Shown: positions 26,860-35,649, counted from the stretch's first letter. The stretch is 64,000 bases of DNA from Burkholderiales bacterium PBB6 (GCA_002255925.1 NKIH01000004.1:186001-250000); one strand, 5' to 3'. A program made the numbers and translations. The notes: generated by a model from the sequence alone, not told the origin.

Positions 26860-28905
26860 ATGATTCAAGACGCCGTCAGCCGCACCATCCACGCGGCCTG
26901 CCCCCATGACTGCCCGGACACCTGCGCCATGCGCGTCACGGTGGAAGGCCAGCGCATCGTCCGCATCCAGGGCGACCCCGACCACCCCACCACCCACGGG
27001 GCGCTGTGTACCAAGGTGTCGCGCTACGCTGAGCGAACCGACCACGCCGAACGCGTGCTGCAACCGCTCAAGCGCGTCGGCCCCAAGGGGGCAGGGCAGT
27101 TCGTGCCGGTCAGCTGGGACGAGGCGCTCGACGACATCAGTCGCCGGCTGTCTGACATCGCCGCCCGCGATGCACAAGCCATCCTGCCCTACAGCTACGC
27201 CGGCACGATGGGCCTGGTGCAGGGCGAGAGCATGGCGGCGCGCTTTTTCAACAAGCTCGGCGCGTCTTTGCTGGAGCGCACCATCTGCGCCTCGGCCGGT
27301 GGTGAGGCGCTGCAGCAGACCTACGGCGGCAAGGTGGGCATGCACCTGGAGCAGTTCGCCAACAGCCGCCTGATTGTCATCTGGGGCAGCAATTCGATCG
27401 CGTCGAACCTGCACTTCTGGACGTTTGCGCAGGCGGCCAAACGCGCCGGCGCCAAGCTGATCGCCATCGACCCGCGCCGCACCGAAACCGCCGAAAAGTG
27501 CCACCAGCACCTGGCCCTGCGTCCCGGCACCGACGGCGCCTTGGCGCTGGGCCTGATGCACCAGCTCATCACCCACGACTGGCTGGACCACGACTACCTG
27601 GCGCAGCATGTGGAGGGCTGGGCCGAACTGCGTGCACGTGCCCTGCAGTGGCCGCCCGAACGCACGGCCGAGGTGTGTGGCCTGACAGTGGACGAGGTGT
27701 GTGGCCTGGCCCGTGATTACGGCACCACGCGGCCCACCGCGATTCGACTGAACTACGGCATGCAGCGTGTGCGTGGCGGCGGCAACGCCGTTCGTCTGAT
27801 TGCCTTGCTGCCCTGCCTGACCGGCGCCTGGCGCGAGGCGGCTGGCGGCTTGCTGCTGTCGGCCTCCGGCTGGTTCAAGCCCGCCCGCAACGACGCCTGG
27901 CTGCAGCAGCCGCAGCTGCTGGCCGGCCGTCAGCCGCGCACCGTCAACATGAGCACCATCGGCGACGACCTGTTGCGCCCCGCCTCAACGGCGTTTGGTC
28001 CGAAGATCGAAGCCGTGGTGGTCTACAACAGCAACCCGGTGGCGGTGGCGCCGGAGTCTCGCAAGGTGGTGGCGGGCTTCCAGCGTGAAGACCTGTTCAC
28101 CGTGGTGCTCGAGCACTTCCTGACCGATACCGCTGACCATGCCGACTACGTGCTGCCTGCCACCACGCAGCTCGAGCACTGGGACGCGCACACCAGTTAC
28201 GGGCACACCTACGCGCTGATCAACGAGCCGGCGATCGAGCCGCGTGGCGAGTCGCTCTCGAACTGCGAGATCTTCCGCCGCCTGGCCGCACGCATGGGCT
28301 TTGACGAGCCCTGCTTCGGGGACAGCGACGAGACCCTGGCGCGGCAGGCCTTCACCAGCCTGGTCGATGCCGAGGCCCTGGCCACCACGGGCTGGTTCAA
28401 GCTGCCCTTGCCCGATGCACCGTTTGCAGAAGGCGGCTTCCCCACGGCCAACGGCAAGGCGCGCGCCTGCGGGCCGGGCCTGGAGCTGCCTGACCATGTG
28501 CCCAACCATGAGAGTGCAGCGTCTACGCCCGAGCTGGCGCAACGCTTTCCGCTGGCGATGATTTCGCCGCCGGCCCGCAACTTCCTCAACTCGACGTTCG
28601 TGAACGTCAAGAGCCTGCGCGACATCGAGTCCGAGCCACTGCTGGAAATGCACGCCGACGACGCCGCCAGCCGAGGCTTGCAGGACGGGCAGGGCGTGCG
28701 GGTCTTCAATGACCGTGGCGAGTACCACTGCACCTTGCGCGTGAGCCGCCGGGCTCGCGCCGGTGTGGTGCACGGCCTGGGCATCTGGTGGCGCAAGCTG
28801 GGCCGCAACGGCACCAACGTGAACGAGCTGACCCACCAGCACCTGACCGACCTGGGCAACGCGCCGTCGTTCTACGACTGCCTGGTTGAAGTGGCGGCTC
28901 TGTGA
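26860..28905 (+). CDS. Molybdopterin-dependent oxidoreductase (bis-MGD, DMSO-reductase family)
   Basis: 681 residues. The N-terminal [4Fe-4S] motif is CPHDCPDTCAMRV with a fourth cysteine in GALCTK. Central segments are VIWGSNSIASNLHFW, KLIAIDPRRTETA and NPVAVAPESRKV. The C-terminal molybdopterin dinucleotide domain has PLLEMHADDAASRGLQDGQGVRVFNDRGE. The likely metal-ligand region is ERTICASAGGEAL. There is no signal peptide, so it should act in the cytoplasm. The substrate is unknown; related proteins act as formate dehydrogenase-like or other oxidoreductases. The ATG at 26860 is preferred over an in-frame TTG 6 bases upstream. Confidence 0.88.
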   Translation: MIQDAVSRTIHAACPHDCPDTCAMRVTVEGQRIVRIQGDPDHPTTHGALCTKVSRYAERTDHAERVLQPLKRVGPKGAGQFVPVSWDEALDDISRRLSDIAARDAQAILPYSYAGTMGLVQGESMAARFFNKLGASLLERTICASAGGEALQQTYGGKVGMHLEQFANSRLIVIWGSNSIASNLHFWTFAQAAKRAGAKLIAIDPRRTETAEKCHQHLALRPGTDGALALGLMHQLITHDWLDHDYLAQHVEGWAELRARALQWPPERTAEVCGLTVDEVCGLARDYGTTRPTAIRLNYGMQRVRGGGNAVRLIALLPCLTGAWREAAGGLLLSASGWFKPARNDAWLQQPQLLAGRQPRTVNMSTIGDDLLRPASTAFGPKIEAVVVYNSNPVAVAPESRKVVAGFQREDLFTVVLEHFLTDTADHADYVLPATTQLEHWDAHTSYGHTYALINEPAIEPRGESLSNCEIFRRLAARMGFDEPCFGDSDETLARQAFTSLVDAEALATTGWFKLPLPDAPFAEGGFPTANGKARACGPGLELPDHVPNHESAASTPELAQRFPLAMISPPARNFLNSTFVNVKSLRDIESEPLLEMHADDAASRGLQDGQGVRVFNDRGEYHCTLRVSRRARAGVVHGLGIWWRKLGRNGTNVNELTHQHLTDLGNAPSFYDCLVEVAAL

Positions 28906-28912
28906 GCACACG

Positions 28913-30028
28913 ATGCGTTGGCGAGGCTGGCTGATGGCGGGCCTGGGCGGCACGCTGGCGCTGGCTGCCGTGGTGGTGAGCGCCTTGTGCCTGGGCAGCG
29001 GTTGCAGCTCGGTGGGCTACCTGGCCCAGGCCGGCGCAGGCCACCTGGCCATGGCGGGCAGTGGCCGGCCGGTGCCGGAGGTGGTGGCCGATGCCGCCAC
29101 GCCCGCGGCCTTGCGTGAACGCTTGTTGCTGAGCCAGCGCATGCGCGACTGGGCGGTGAGCACGCTGCACCTGCCCGACAACCGCAGCTACCGCAGCTAC
29201 GCCGATCTGGGGCGCCCCGCGGCGGTCTGGAACGTGGTGGCTGCGCCCGAGTTGTCGCTGGCGCTGCGCGCCTGGTGTTTTCCGGTGGTGGGCTGCGTGG
29301 GCTACCGGGGCTACTACAGCCTGGATGCGGCCAACGCGGCGGCCGATGAACTGCGCCAGGAGCCGGGCCTGGAGGTGAGCGTGTACCCGGTGCCGGCGTA
29401 TTCCACGCTGGGCCGCACGGATTGGCTGGGCGGTGATCCGCTGCTCAACACCTTCATCACCTGGCCCGAAGGCGAGCTGGCGCGCATGATCTTCCATGAG
29501 CTGTCGCACCAGGTGGTCTACGTGCCGGGCGACACCATGTTCAACGAGAGTTACGCCACGGCCGTCGAGCGGCTGGGCGGTGACCGCTGGTTGCACGAGC
29601 AGGCCGATGCAGCCGCGCGCGAGCAGGTGGCTGTGCTGCAGGCCCGGCGCGAGGCAGTGCGCGTACTGGTGAACGGGGCGCGTGACGAATTGGCAGCGGT
29701 GTATGCCAGCGGCCGCAGCGAGGCACAAAAGCGCGAGGCCAAGGCTGACGTGCTAGCCCGACTGCAGGCCGGCTACGCCACGCTGAAACGCGAGCAGTGG
29801 CAAGGCTTCAATGGCTACGACGCCTACTTCGCGCGCATGAACAACGCGACGCTCGGCGTGCAGGCGGCTTACCAGCAATGGGTGCCGGCGTTCGAGGCGC
29901 TCTGGCGCCGCGAGGGTTGCGATTTCGCGCGATTCCACCGCGCAGTTCAGACCCTGGCCATGCTGCCCAAGCCCGACCGCGATGCCGCACTGACGGCGTT
30001 GCTGTCGTCGGCGCCCGCCGCGCCCTGA
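28913..30028 (+). CDS. Lipoprotein aminopeptidase-like zinc metallopeptidase
   Basis: 371 residues, starting MRWRGWLMAG. The hydrophobic signal ends at LGSGC31SSVGYLAQA, a lipoprotein cut site. The zinc site HExxH is present as FHELSHQVVYV, with a downstream FNESYATAVE glutamate. This is the pattern of the predicted-aminopeptidase family (PF10023). It starts 7 bases after the oxidoreductase stop. The function is not established, and the outer-membrane or periplasmic location is inferred from the lipobox. Confidence 0.82.
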   Translation: MRWRGWLMAGLGGTLALAAVVVSALCLGSGCSSVGYLAQAGAGHLAMAGSGRPVPEVVADAATPAALRERLLLSQRMRDWAVSTLHLPDNRSYRSYADLGRPAAVWNVVAAPELSLALRAWCFPVVGCVGYRGYYSLDAANAAADELRQEPGLEVSVYPVPAYSTLGRTDWLGGDPLLNTFITWPEGELARMIFHELSHQVVYVPGDTMFNESYATAVERLGGDRWLHEQADAAAREQVAVLQARREAVRVLVNGARDELAAVYASGRSEAQKREAKADVLARLQAGYATLKREQWQGFNGYDAYFARMNNATLGVQAAYQQWVPAFEALWRREGCDFARFHRAVQTLAMLPKPDRDAALTALLSSAPAAP

Positions 30029-30119
30029 GGGGCTGACCTCGGGCGACGCCCTGTGGCGTGGCTTGCTGGTTTGCGGGGATACTGGCGGCCTGTCTGCCAC
30101 CTTTGGAATCCGCCACAAC

Positions 30120-30428
30120 ATGTCTGACATCCGCATCCGCCGAGACCACCAGCTGGGCCTGCAACGCGCCCGCAAGGTGGCGTGGAAATGGGCCGAGCAT
30201 GCCGAGAAGAAGCTCGACATGACCTGCACCTTGATCGAAGGCGACACCAGCGACACGGTGGAGTTCAAGCGCTCAGGCGCCAGCGGCACCTTGATCGTCA
30301 CGGGCGATCACTTCGACATGGAGGTCAAGCTCGGCTTCCTGTTCAAGGCCTTCGCCAGCCAGGTGGAGGCCGAGGCCAGCAAGCAGCTGGATGCTGCGCT
30401 GGCCAAGGAAGCTGCGCGCAAGGCCTGA
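30120..30428 (+). CDS. Polyhydroxyalkanoic acid system protein
   Basis: 102 residues from MSDIRIRRDH, matching the small PHA-system protein family (PHA_gran_rgn type): DHQLGLQRARKVAWKWAEHAEKK at the N-terminus and FLFKAFASQVEAEASKQLD at the C-terminus. Family members are linked to polyhydroxyalkanoate granules by gene context elsewhere; the biochemical role is unclear. No PHA synthase is in this window. It is convergent with the acyl-CoA-binding protein gene. Confidence 0.8.
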   Translation: MSDIRIRRDHQLGLQRARKVAWKWAEHAEKKLDMTCTLIEGDTSDTVEFKRSGASGTLIVTGDHFDMEVKLGFLFKAFASQVEAEASKQLDAALAKEAARKA

Positions 30429-30457
30429 AGGCCCCAGGCGCGCAGGCCCGGGAGGGC

Positions 30458-30712
30458 TTACTTCAGGTCTTCGATCAGGTCGATGTATTGCTGCATCGCG
30501 TCGTCGGCCGAGGTGCCCTTCAGGGCGTCCCAGGCGTCGTACTTGGCGCGGCCAACCATGTCGGTGAAGCCGGGGCGCTTGCCGTCGACATCACCGGCGC
30601 TGGCCTGCTTGTAGAGCGCGTAGATCTTGAGCAGCGTCATGTTGTCCGGCTTCTCCGGCAGCTGCTTGCTCTCGGCGACGGCGGTTTCAAATTGGGTCTT
30701 CAAGTCGGCCAT
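30458..30712 (-). CDS. Acyl-CoA-binding protein
   Basis: 84 residues, the full length of the ACBP domain. The signature segments are FETAVAESKQLPEKPDNMTLLKIYALYKQASAGDV and FTDMVGRAKYDAWDALKGTS. It binds long-chain acyl-CoA in the cytoplasm. It is flanked by a PHA-system gene and a wax ester synthase-like gene, so the three fit a lipid-storage neighbourhood. Confidence 0.92.
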   Translation of the reverse strand: MADLKTQFETAVAESKQLPEKPDNMTLLKIYALYKQASAGDVDGKRPGFTDMVGRAKYDAWDALKGTSADDAMQQYIDLIEDLK

Positions 30713-30821
30713 GTTGTGTCTCCTTCAAGGCGTGCCCTGCGTGAAACCGAGGGCTTGACGCTGTGAATGTTAACCAGCATCGTCGCCGATCCGAGTCTGT
30801 ATTTCCTAGAGGTTCTTCTCC

Positions 30822-32294
30822 ATGTCCGCACCCGTGAATGAACGCATGTCGCGTGTCGACACCGCCTGGCTGCGCATGGACAACGAGGCCAACCTGATGA
30901 TGATCGTCGGGGTGTGGCTGATCGAGCCGGGCCTCGACATCGCGGCCCTTCGCGAGCGCGTTGCCGAGCGCCTGCTGCGCTACGACCGCTTCCGCCAGCG
31001 TGTGGTGGAAGACGCGATGGGCGCGCACTGGGTCGAGGACAAGTCTTTCGATCTCGATGCCCACGTGGTGCCCGAGCAACTCCATCCGGCCCGCGGACAG
31101 TCCCACATGGACGCGCTCAAGGCGCGGGTGGGTGTCTTGTCGATGACCCCGCTGAACCCCGAGCGGCCGCTCTGGCAGATCCAGCTGGTCGAGCAACTCG
31201 ACCCGGACTCCGGCGTCAGCCAGAGCGCGTTCATCGTGCGGGTGCACCACTGCATCGGCGACGGCATCGCACTGATCTCGGTGATGCTGTCCATCACTGA
31301 CGGTGGTGCGCCGCCGCCTGAGCGCAAGCGCCGGCACAAGGCAGAAGACGTCGAGCACGACTGGCTGAGCGATGCGCTGATCAAGCCGATGGCCGACCTC
31401 ACCATCAAGGCGATCGGCCTGACGGGCGGCGGCGTGGCCAAGTCGATGGAAATGATGGCCCACCCGGAGCAACCGCTGGTGGGCAGTCTGGAGGCGGCCA
31501 AGGTGGGCTACCAGGTCATCAGCGACGCGGCTTCACTGGCGCTGATGCCCGATGACTCACACACCCGCCTCAAGGGCAAGGCCACGCCCGGCAAGGTGGT
31601 GGCCTGGGGTGAGCCGCTGGCGCTGGACGACGTGAAGGCCGTGGGCCAGGCACTTGGCGCGTCCATCAACGACGTGCTGTTGACCTGCGTGGCCGGTGCG
31701 ATTGGCGGCTACCTGCGCAGCAAGGGCGAAGACCCGACGGGCAAGGAGATCCGCGCGATGGTGCCGGTGAACCTGCGTCCGCTGGAAGACGCCTGGAAGC
31801 TCGGCAACCGCTTCGGCCTGGTGCCGCTGGTGCTGCCGATCGGCATTGCCAACCCGGTCGAGCGCCTGGCCGCAGTGCGTGCCCGCATGAACGATTTGAA
31901 GGGCGGCTACCAACCCCTGCTGGCGTTTGCGCTGCTGGCTGTCGCCGGCCTGCTGATCAAGCCGATGCAGCATGCGCTGCTGAACCTGTTTGCCAAGAAG
32001 GCCACGGCGGTGATGACCAACGTGCCCGGCCCGCGCGAGGCGCTGAAGTTCTGCGACCGCACGGTGAAGCAGGTGATGTTCTGGGTGCCGCAGAGCGGCG
32101 ATATCGGCGTCGGCGTGAGCATCCTCAGCTATGCCGGCGGTGTGCAGTTCGGGCTGATCACCGACGACACGTTGTGCCCGGACCCCGACCAGATCGTCGA
32201 GCGCTTCCAGCCGGAATTCGAGCAGCTGCTGTATCTGTCGATGATGCTGCCGTGGGGCGACGGTGAGGGCGACGGCAGCGGCAGCGCCGACTGA
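30822..32294 (+). CDS. Wax ester synthase/diacylglycerol acyltransferase-like protein
   Basis: 490 residues. The catalytic HHxxxDG motif is present as RVHHCIGDGIALI. Conserved segments MSRVDTAWLRMD at the N-terminus, RPLWQIQLVEQL, and MTNVPGPREALKF near the C-terminus match the WS/DGAT family. These enzymes esterify acyl-CoA with fatty alcohols or diacylglycerol to make wax esters or triacylglycerol. The adjacent acyl-CoA-binding protein fits acyl-CoA supply. AGAGG lies about 10 bases before the ATG. Confidence 0.9.
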   Translation: MSAPVNERMSRVDTAWLRMDNEANLMMIVGVWLIEPGLDIAALRERVAERLLRYDRFRQRVVEDAMGAHWVEDKSFDLDAHVVPEQLHPARGQSHMDALKARVGVLSMTPLNPERPLWQIQLVEQLDPDSGVSQSAFIVRVHHCIGDGIALISVMLSITDGGAPPPERKRRHKAEDVEHDWLSDALIKPMADLTIKAIGLTGGGVAKSMEMMAHPEQPLVGSLEAAKVGYQVISDAASLALMPDDSHTRLKGKATPGKVVAWGEPLALDDVKAVGQALGASINDVLLTCVAGAIGGYLRSKGEDPTGKEIRAMVPVNLRPLEDAWKLGNRFGLVPLVLPIGIANPVERLAAVRARMNDLKGGYQPLLAFALLAVAGLLIKPMQHALLNLFAKKATAVMTNVPGPREALKFCDRTVKQVMFWVPQSGDIGVGVSILSYAGGVQFGLITDDTLCPDPDQIVERFQPEFEQLLYLSMMLPWGDGEGDGSGSAD

Positions 32295-32315
32295 CGCCGC
32301 CGCGCCAGGTCGGGC

Positions 32316-33089
32316 TCAGTCTTCGAGCTCGGCCTTGGCCATCTCCACATCCAGGCGCTCCATGGCGTCCTGCGCTTCGGCGGCTGCGGCGTCGGCATAC
32401 AGCTGCTCCGCCTCGGCCATCTTCTTGTCGCCCTCCAGCATCACCAGGCCGTTGGCGTACTCCACCATCGCAATCGCGCTCGTGGGGTTCAGCTTGAGTG
32501 CTTCGCGGAACATCTTCAGGCCGGTGCTGGCGTCGGCGCCTTGGGTCTTGCCGAGCAGCTTGCCCACCTTGTCGATGACCTCGGCGTGGAAGGCGCCCAG
32601 CGCGATGTGGGCGTCGGCATGCTTGGGCTGCAGCTTGATGGCGGTTTCCAGCGCGGTCTTCACCTTGCTGCCCAGGCCTTGCGACAGGGCCTTGGCCACG
32701 CTGATGCCCTGGCTGTAGCGGCCCAGGGCATAGGCCTGCCAGTAATGCGCGTTGGCGTTGCCGGGCTCTTCCACCTGCTGGGCCGCGGCCCGCTCGGCCA
32801 CTTCCAGGAACAGGGCGAGCTTGTTCTTCTCGCTCTTCTCCAGGTAGTTGGCATGGATGGCCTGGGCCTTGTTGGCCACCGTGATGCCGGCCCCGCCCGC
32901 CTTCAAGCCGGCTTCCACGGCCTGCTGGAAATGGCCTGCATGGAACAGCGCCCAGGCGGCCTGCACGGCGGTGTCCTTGGGCCAGGGTTCCGCGTCACCG
33001 GTGTGCAGGCGGGCCCAGTGCTTCTTCAGGGTTGCGGCGTCACGCTGGTACTCGGCGGTGTCGTAAGGGTAGGCGGTCCATTTGGCCAT
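32316..33089 (-). CDS. Tetratricopeptide-repeat protein, unknown function
   Basis: 257 residues with no signal peptide or membrane segment. Helical repeats are visible: AVQAAWALFHAGHFQQAVEAGL, then NANAHYWQAYALGRYSQG, ALETAIKLQPKHADAHIALGAFHAEV and FREALKLNPTSAIAMVEYANGLVML. It is probably a cytoplasmic scaffold or partner protein. The gap to the upstream TetR gene is 52 bases on the same strand, so the two may be co-transcribed. Confidence 0.75.
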   Translation of the reverse strand: MAKWTAYPYDTAEYQRDAATLKKHWARLHTGDAEPWPKDTAVQAAWALFHAGHFQQAVEAGLKAGGAGITVANKAQAIHANYLEKSEKNKLALFLEVAERAAAQQVEEPGNANAHYWQAYALGRYSQGISVAKALSQGLGSKVKTALETAIKLQPKHADAHIALGAFHAEVIDKVGKLLGKTQGADASTGLKMFREALKLNPTSAIAMVEYANGLVMLEGDKKMAEAEQLYADAAAAEAQDAMERLDVEMAKAELED

Positions 33090-33141
33090 GTTGTTTGTCT
33101 CCGTCTGGTGGCTGTGTTGTTGTCTTGGTCGGTCTGCCTGC

Positions 33142-33801
33142 TCAGGGGCCTTCGCGGTACTTGCCGGCCAGGGTGTGCAGGTGGGTGCGTGCCTCGGGCT
33201 CCAGGTAGGGGCTGAGCAGGCTCAGCACATGCCAGGCGCCGCGTGCCAGGGTGGTGGCGGCGTTCTCGGGCTCCAGGGCCTTGCGGGGTTCGCGCACGTA
33301 CTCGTGGCTCAGCCAGTAGGTCAGCACCACCACCATGGCGGTGGCCACGGCGCCGCTGTCGACGCGGTCGATGCGCATCGCGCTGCCGCGGGTCAGGCCC
33401 GCCAGCACGGCTTCGATGGCGCGCGACTTGTGCTTGAGCACGAACTGGAAATGGGTTTCCAGCCGGCGGTTCTTGCTGAGCAGGTCGTTGAGGTCGCGGT
33501 AGAGGAAGCGGTAGTCCCAGATCAGCTCGAAGAGCATATGGAAAAACAGCCAGGCGTCTTCGACGTTGCGAACGTCGTCGGCCGCGTTCAGCAGCTCGTT
33601 CAGGGCCCGCTCGAACCGGTCGAAGAGCGAGTTGATGAGCTCGTCTTTGGCCGGGTAGTGGTAGTACAGGTTGCCCGGGCTGATGCCGAGCTCCGCGGAG
33701 ATCAGCGTGGTCGAGACGTTCGGCTCGCCGAAGCGGTTGAACAGGTCGAGGGTGACATCCAGGATGCGTTCAGCCGTGCGGCGTGGTTTTTTGGTGGTCA
33801 T
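33142..33801 (-). CDS. TetR/AcrR-family transcriptional regulator
   Basis: 219 residues. The N-terminal helix-turn-helix is AERILDVTLDLFNRFGEPNVSTT, then LISAELGISPGNLYYHYPAKDELI. The C-terminal ligand domain is helical (WLFFHMLFELIWDYRFLYRDLNDLL). It diverges from the ABC exporter genes with an 80-base gap that holds a perfect palindrome, and so is likely to regulate itself, the exporter, or both. The effector is unknown. Confidence 0.88.
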   Translation of the reverse strand: MTTKKPRRTAERILDVTLDLFNRFGEPNVSTTLISAELGISPGNLYYHYPAKDELINSLFDRFERALNELLNAADDVRNVEDAWLFFHMLFELIWDYRFLYRDLNDLLSKNRRLETHFQFVLKHKSRAIEAVLAGLTRGSAMRIDRVDSGAVATAMVVVLTYWLSHEYVREPRKALEPENAATTLARGAWHVLSLLSPYLEPEARTHLHTLAGKYREGP

Positions 33802-33815
33802 CGGGGCAGCGCGTA

Positions 33816-33828
33816 ATTCCAGTGGAAT
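33816..33828. promoter_or_regulatory. Palindrome between tetR and the ABC exporter
   Basis: ATTCCA-G-TGGAAT, a perfect 13-bp dyad, starts 15 bases upstream of the TetR start codon and 40 bases before the -10-like box of the exporter gene. It is the best candidate operator for this TetR protein. Confidence 0.55.
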
Positions 33829-33867
33829 CTAGCACCACCTCGGCCTGCAGGGCTTGATGGCTCTCCC

Positions 33868-33873
33868 TACAAT
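33868..33873 (+). promoter_or_regulatory. -10-like box of the ABC exporter operon
   Basis: TACAAT ends 8 bases before the ATG at 33882, so the predicted transcription start is at or within a base or two of the start codon. No convincing -35 box is visible. Confidence 0.45.
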
Positions 33874-33881
33874 GACCGCCC

Positions 33882-34805
33882 ATGCCAGCAGTTTCCTTCC
33901 AGGGGGTCGCCAAGACCTACCCCAGTGCCAAAGGCGCGCTCCGCGCACTTGATGGCGTCAGCTTCGACATCGAGCCCGGTGAATTTTTTGGCCTGCTCGG
34001 CCCCAACGGCGCCGGCAAGACGACGCTGATCAGCATCCTGGCCGGTCTGGCGCAGGCCAGTGAAGGCCGGGTGAAGGTGATGGGCCATGACGTGGCGATT
34101 GATTTCGCCGCGGCCCGCCACGCCCTGGGCATCGTGCCGCAGGAGCTGGTGTTCGACCCGTTTTTCACCGTGCGTGAGGCGCTGCGCATCCAGAGCGGCT
34201 ACTTCGGTATCCGCCACAACGACGACTGGATCGACGAGCTGCTGGCCGGCCTCGGCCTGACCGACAAGGCGGGCGCCAACATGCGGCAGCTCTCCGGCGG
34301 CATGAAGCGCCGCGTGCTGGTGGCGCAGGCGCTGGTCCACAAGCCGCCGGTCATCGTGCTGGACGAGCCCACCGCAGGCGTTGACGTGGAATTGCGCCAG
34401 ACGCTCTGGCAATTCATCGCCGGCCTGAACCGCAAGGGCCACACGGTGCTGCTGACCACCCATTACCTGGAAGAAGCGGAAGCCCTGTGCGGCCGCATCG
34501 CCATGCTCAAGTCGGGCCGTATCGTGGCCCTCGACCGCACCGCCAACCTGCTGGCCGCCACCAAGGGCAGCATGCTGCGCTTCAAGACGGACGACGCCCT
34601 GCCGCCCGACCTGGCCAGCCAGGCCCGGGTCACCGGCCGCATCGCCCAGATCGCCACCCGTGACGCCAATGGCGTGGAAGCCACGTTGGCTCGCCTCCGC
34701 GAAGCGGGTGTGCGCATTGAAGACCTCGAAATCGGCCGCGCCGACCTGGAAGACGTGTTCCTGAGCATCATGCAAAACGCCGGCAAGGCAGAGGTGGCCC
34801 GATGA
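33882..34805 (+). CDS. ABC-2 type exporter ATPase
   Basis: 307 residues. Walker A is GPNGAGKTT, the signature is LSGGMKRRVLVAQAL, Walker B is VIVLDEPTAGVDVE, and the switch region is TVLLTTHYLEEAEALC. It belongs to the CcmA/YadG-like exporter ATPase class. It overlaps the permease gene by 4 bases. In many Burkholderiales, as I recall, this pair directly follows the mla operon and precedes bolA-murA. The substrate is unknown. Confidence 0.92.
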   Translation: MPAVSFQGVAKTYPSAKGALRALDGVSFDIEPGEFFGLLGPNGAGKTTLISILAGLAQASEGRVKVMGHDVAIDFAAARHALGIVPQELVFDPFFTVREALRIQSGYFGIRHNDDWIDELLAGLGLTDKAGANMRQLSGGMKRRVLVAQALVHKPPVIVLDEPTAGVDVELRQTLWQFIAGLNRKGHTVLLTTHYLEEAEALCGRIAMLKSGRIVALDRTANLLAATKGSMLRFKTDDALPPDLASQARVTGRIAQIATRDANGVEATLARLREAGVRIEDLEIGRADLEDVFLSIMQNAGKAEVAR

Positions 34806-35599
34806 ACACCCCCGTGATCGTTGAGCGCAAGCCGGGCGGCGCGCTGTCGGGCGCTGGCACGCTGTTCTACAAGGAAGTGCTGCGGTTCTGGAAGGTCAGC
34901 TTCCAGACGGTGGGCGCACCGGTGCTGACCGCCGTGCTGTATCTGCTCATCTTCGGCCATGTGCTGGAGGACCACGTCAAGGTGTATGGCCAGATCGGCT
35001 ACACCGCCTTCCTGATTCCGGGTCTGGTGATGATGAGCCTGTTGCAGAACAGCTTTGCCAACACCTCGTCGAGCCTCATCCAGAGCAAGATCACCGGCAA
35101 TCTGGTGTTCCTGCTGGTGTCGCCGCTGTCGCACTGGGCCTGGTTCGTGGCCTATGTGGGCGCGGCCATGGTGCGCGGCGTGGTGGTGGGCACGGGCGTG
35201 CTGCTGGTGACGGTGTGGTTCTCGCCACCCGGGCTGGCGCAGCCGCTGTGGGTGCTGGCGTTTGCGCTGCTGGGCTCGGCCCTGATGGGCAGCCTGGGCC
35301 TGATTGCCGGCCTGTGGGCCGAGAAGTTCGACCAGATGGCGGCGTTCCAGAACTTCCTGGTCATGCCGATGACGATGCTCGCCGGCGTGTTCTATTCGAT
35401 CAAGACCTTGCCGCCGTTCTGGCAGGCGGCCAGCCACCTGAATCCGTTCTTCTACATGATCGACGGCTTCCGCCACGGCTTCTTCGGCGTGAGCGACGTG
35501 TCGCCCTGGACCAGCCTCGGTGTGGTGGCAGCCGCCACCGCCGTGGTGGCCGGTCTGACGCTGCGTCTGCTCAAGACCGGCTACAAGCTGCGTCACTGA
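34802..35599 (+). CDS. ABC-2 type exporter permease
   Basis: 265 residues with about six hydrophobic segments (GAPVLTAVLYLLIFGHVL, TAFLIPGLVMMSLLQNSFAN, VRGVVVGTGVLLVTVW, LLGSALMGSLGLIAGLW and others). The ABC-2 motif region FLVMPMTMLAGVFYSIKTLPPFWQ is present, as in YadH-type permeases. Its start overlaps the ATPase stop (ATGA). Confidence 0.92.
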   Translation: MNTPVIVERKPGGALSGAGTLFYKEVLRFWKVSFQTVGAPVLTAVLYLLIFGHVLEDHVKVYGQIGYTAFLIPGLVMMSLLQNSFANTSSSLIQSKITGNLVFLLVSPLSHWAWFVAYVGAAMVRGVVVGTGVLLVTVWFSPPGLAQPLWVLAFALLGSALMGSLGLIAGLWAEKFDQMAAFQNFLVMPMTMLAGVFYSIKTLPPFWQAASHLNPFFYMIDGFRHGFFGVSDVSPWTSLGVVAAATAVVAGLTLRLLKTGYKLRH

Positions 35600-35634
35600 T
35601 TCACCCGGCTGCCCGAGAGGGTGGCCGCTTCGGC

Positions 35635-35640
35635 GATAAT
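35635..35640 (+). promoter_or_regulatory. -10-like box before bolA
   Basis: GATAAT ends 9 bases before the bolA ATG, placing a predicted transcription start within a few bases of the codon. Confidence 0.4.
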
Positions 35641-35649
35641 CCCCGCATC

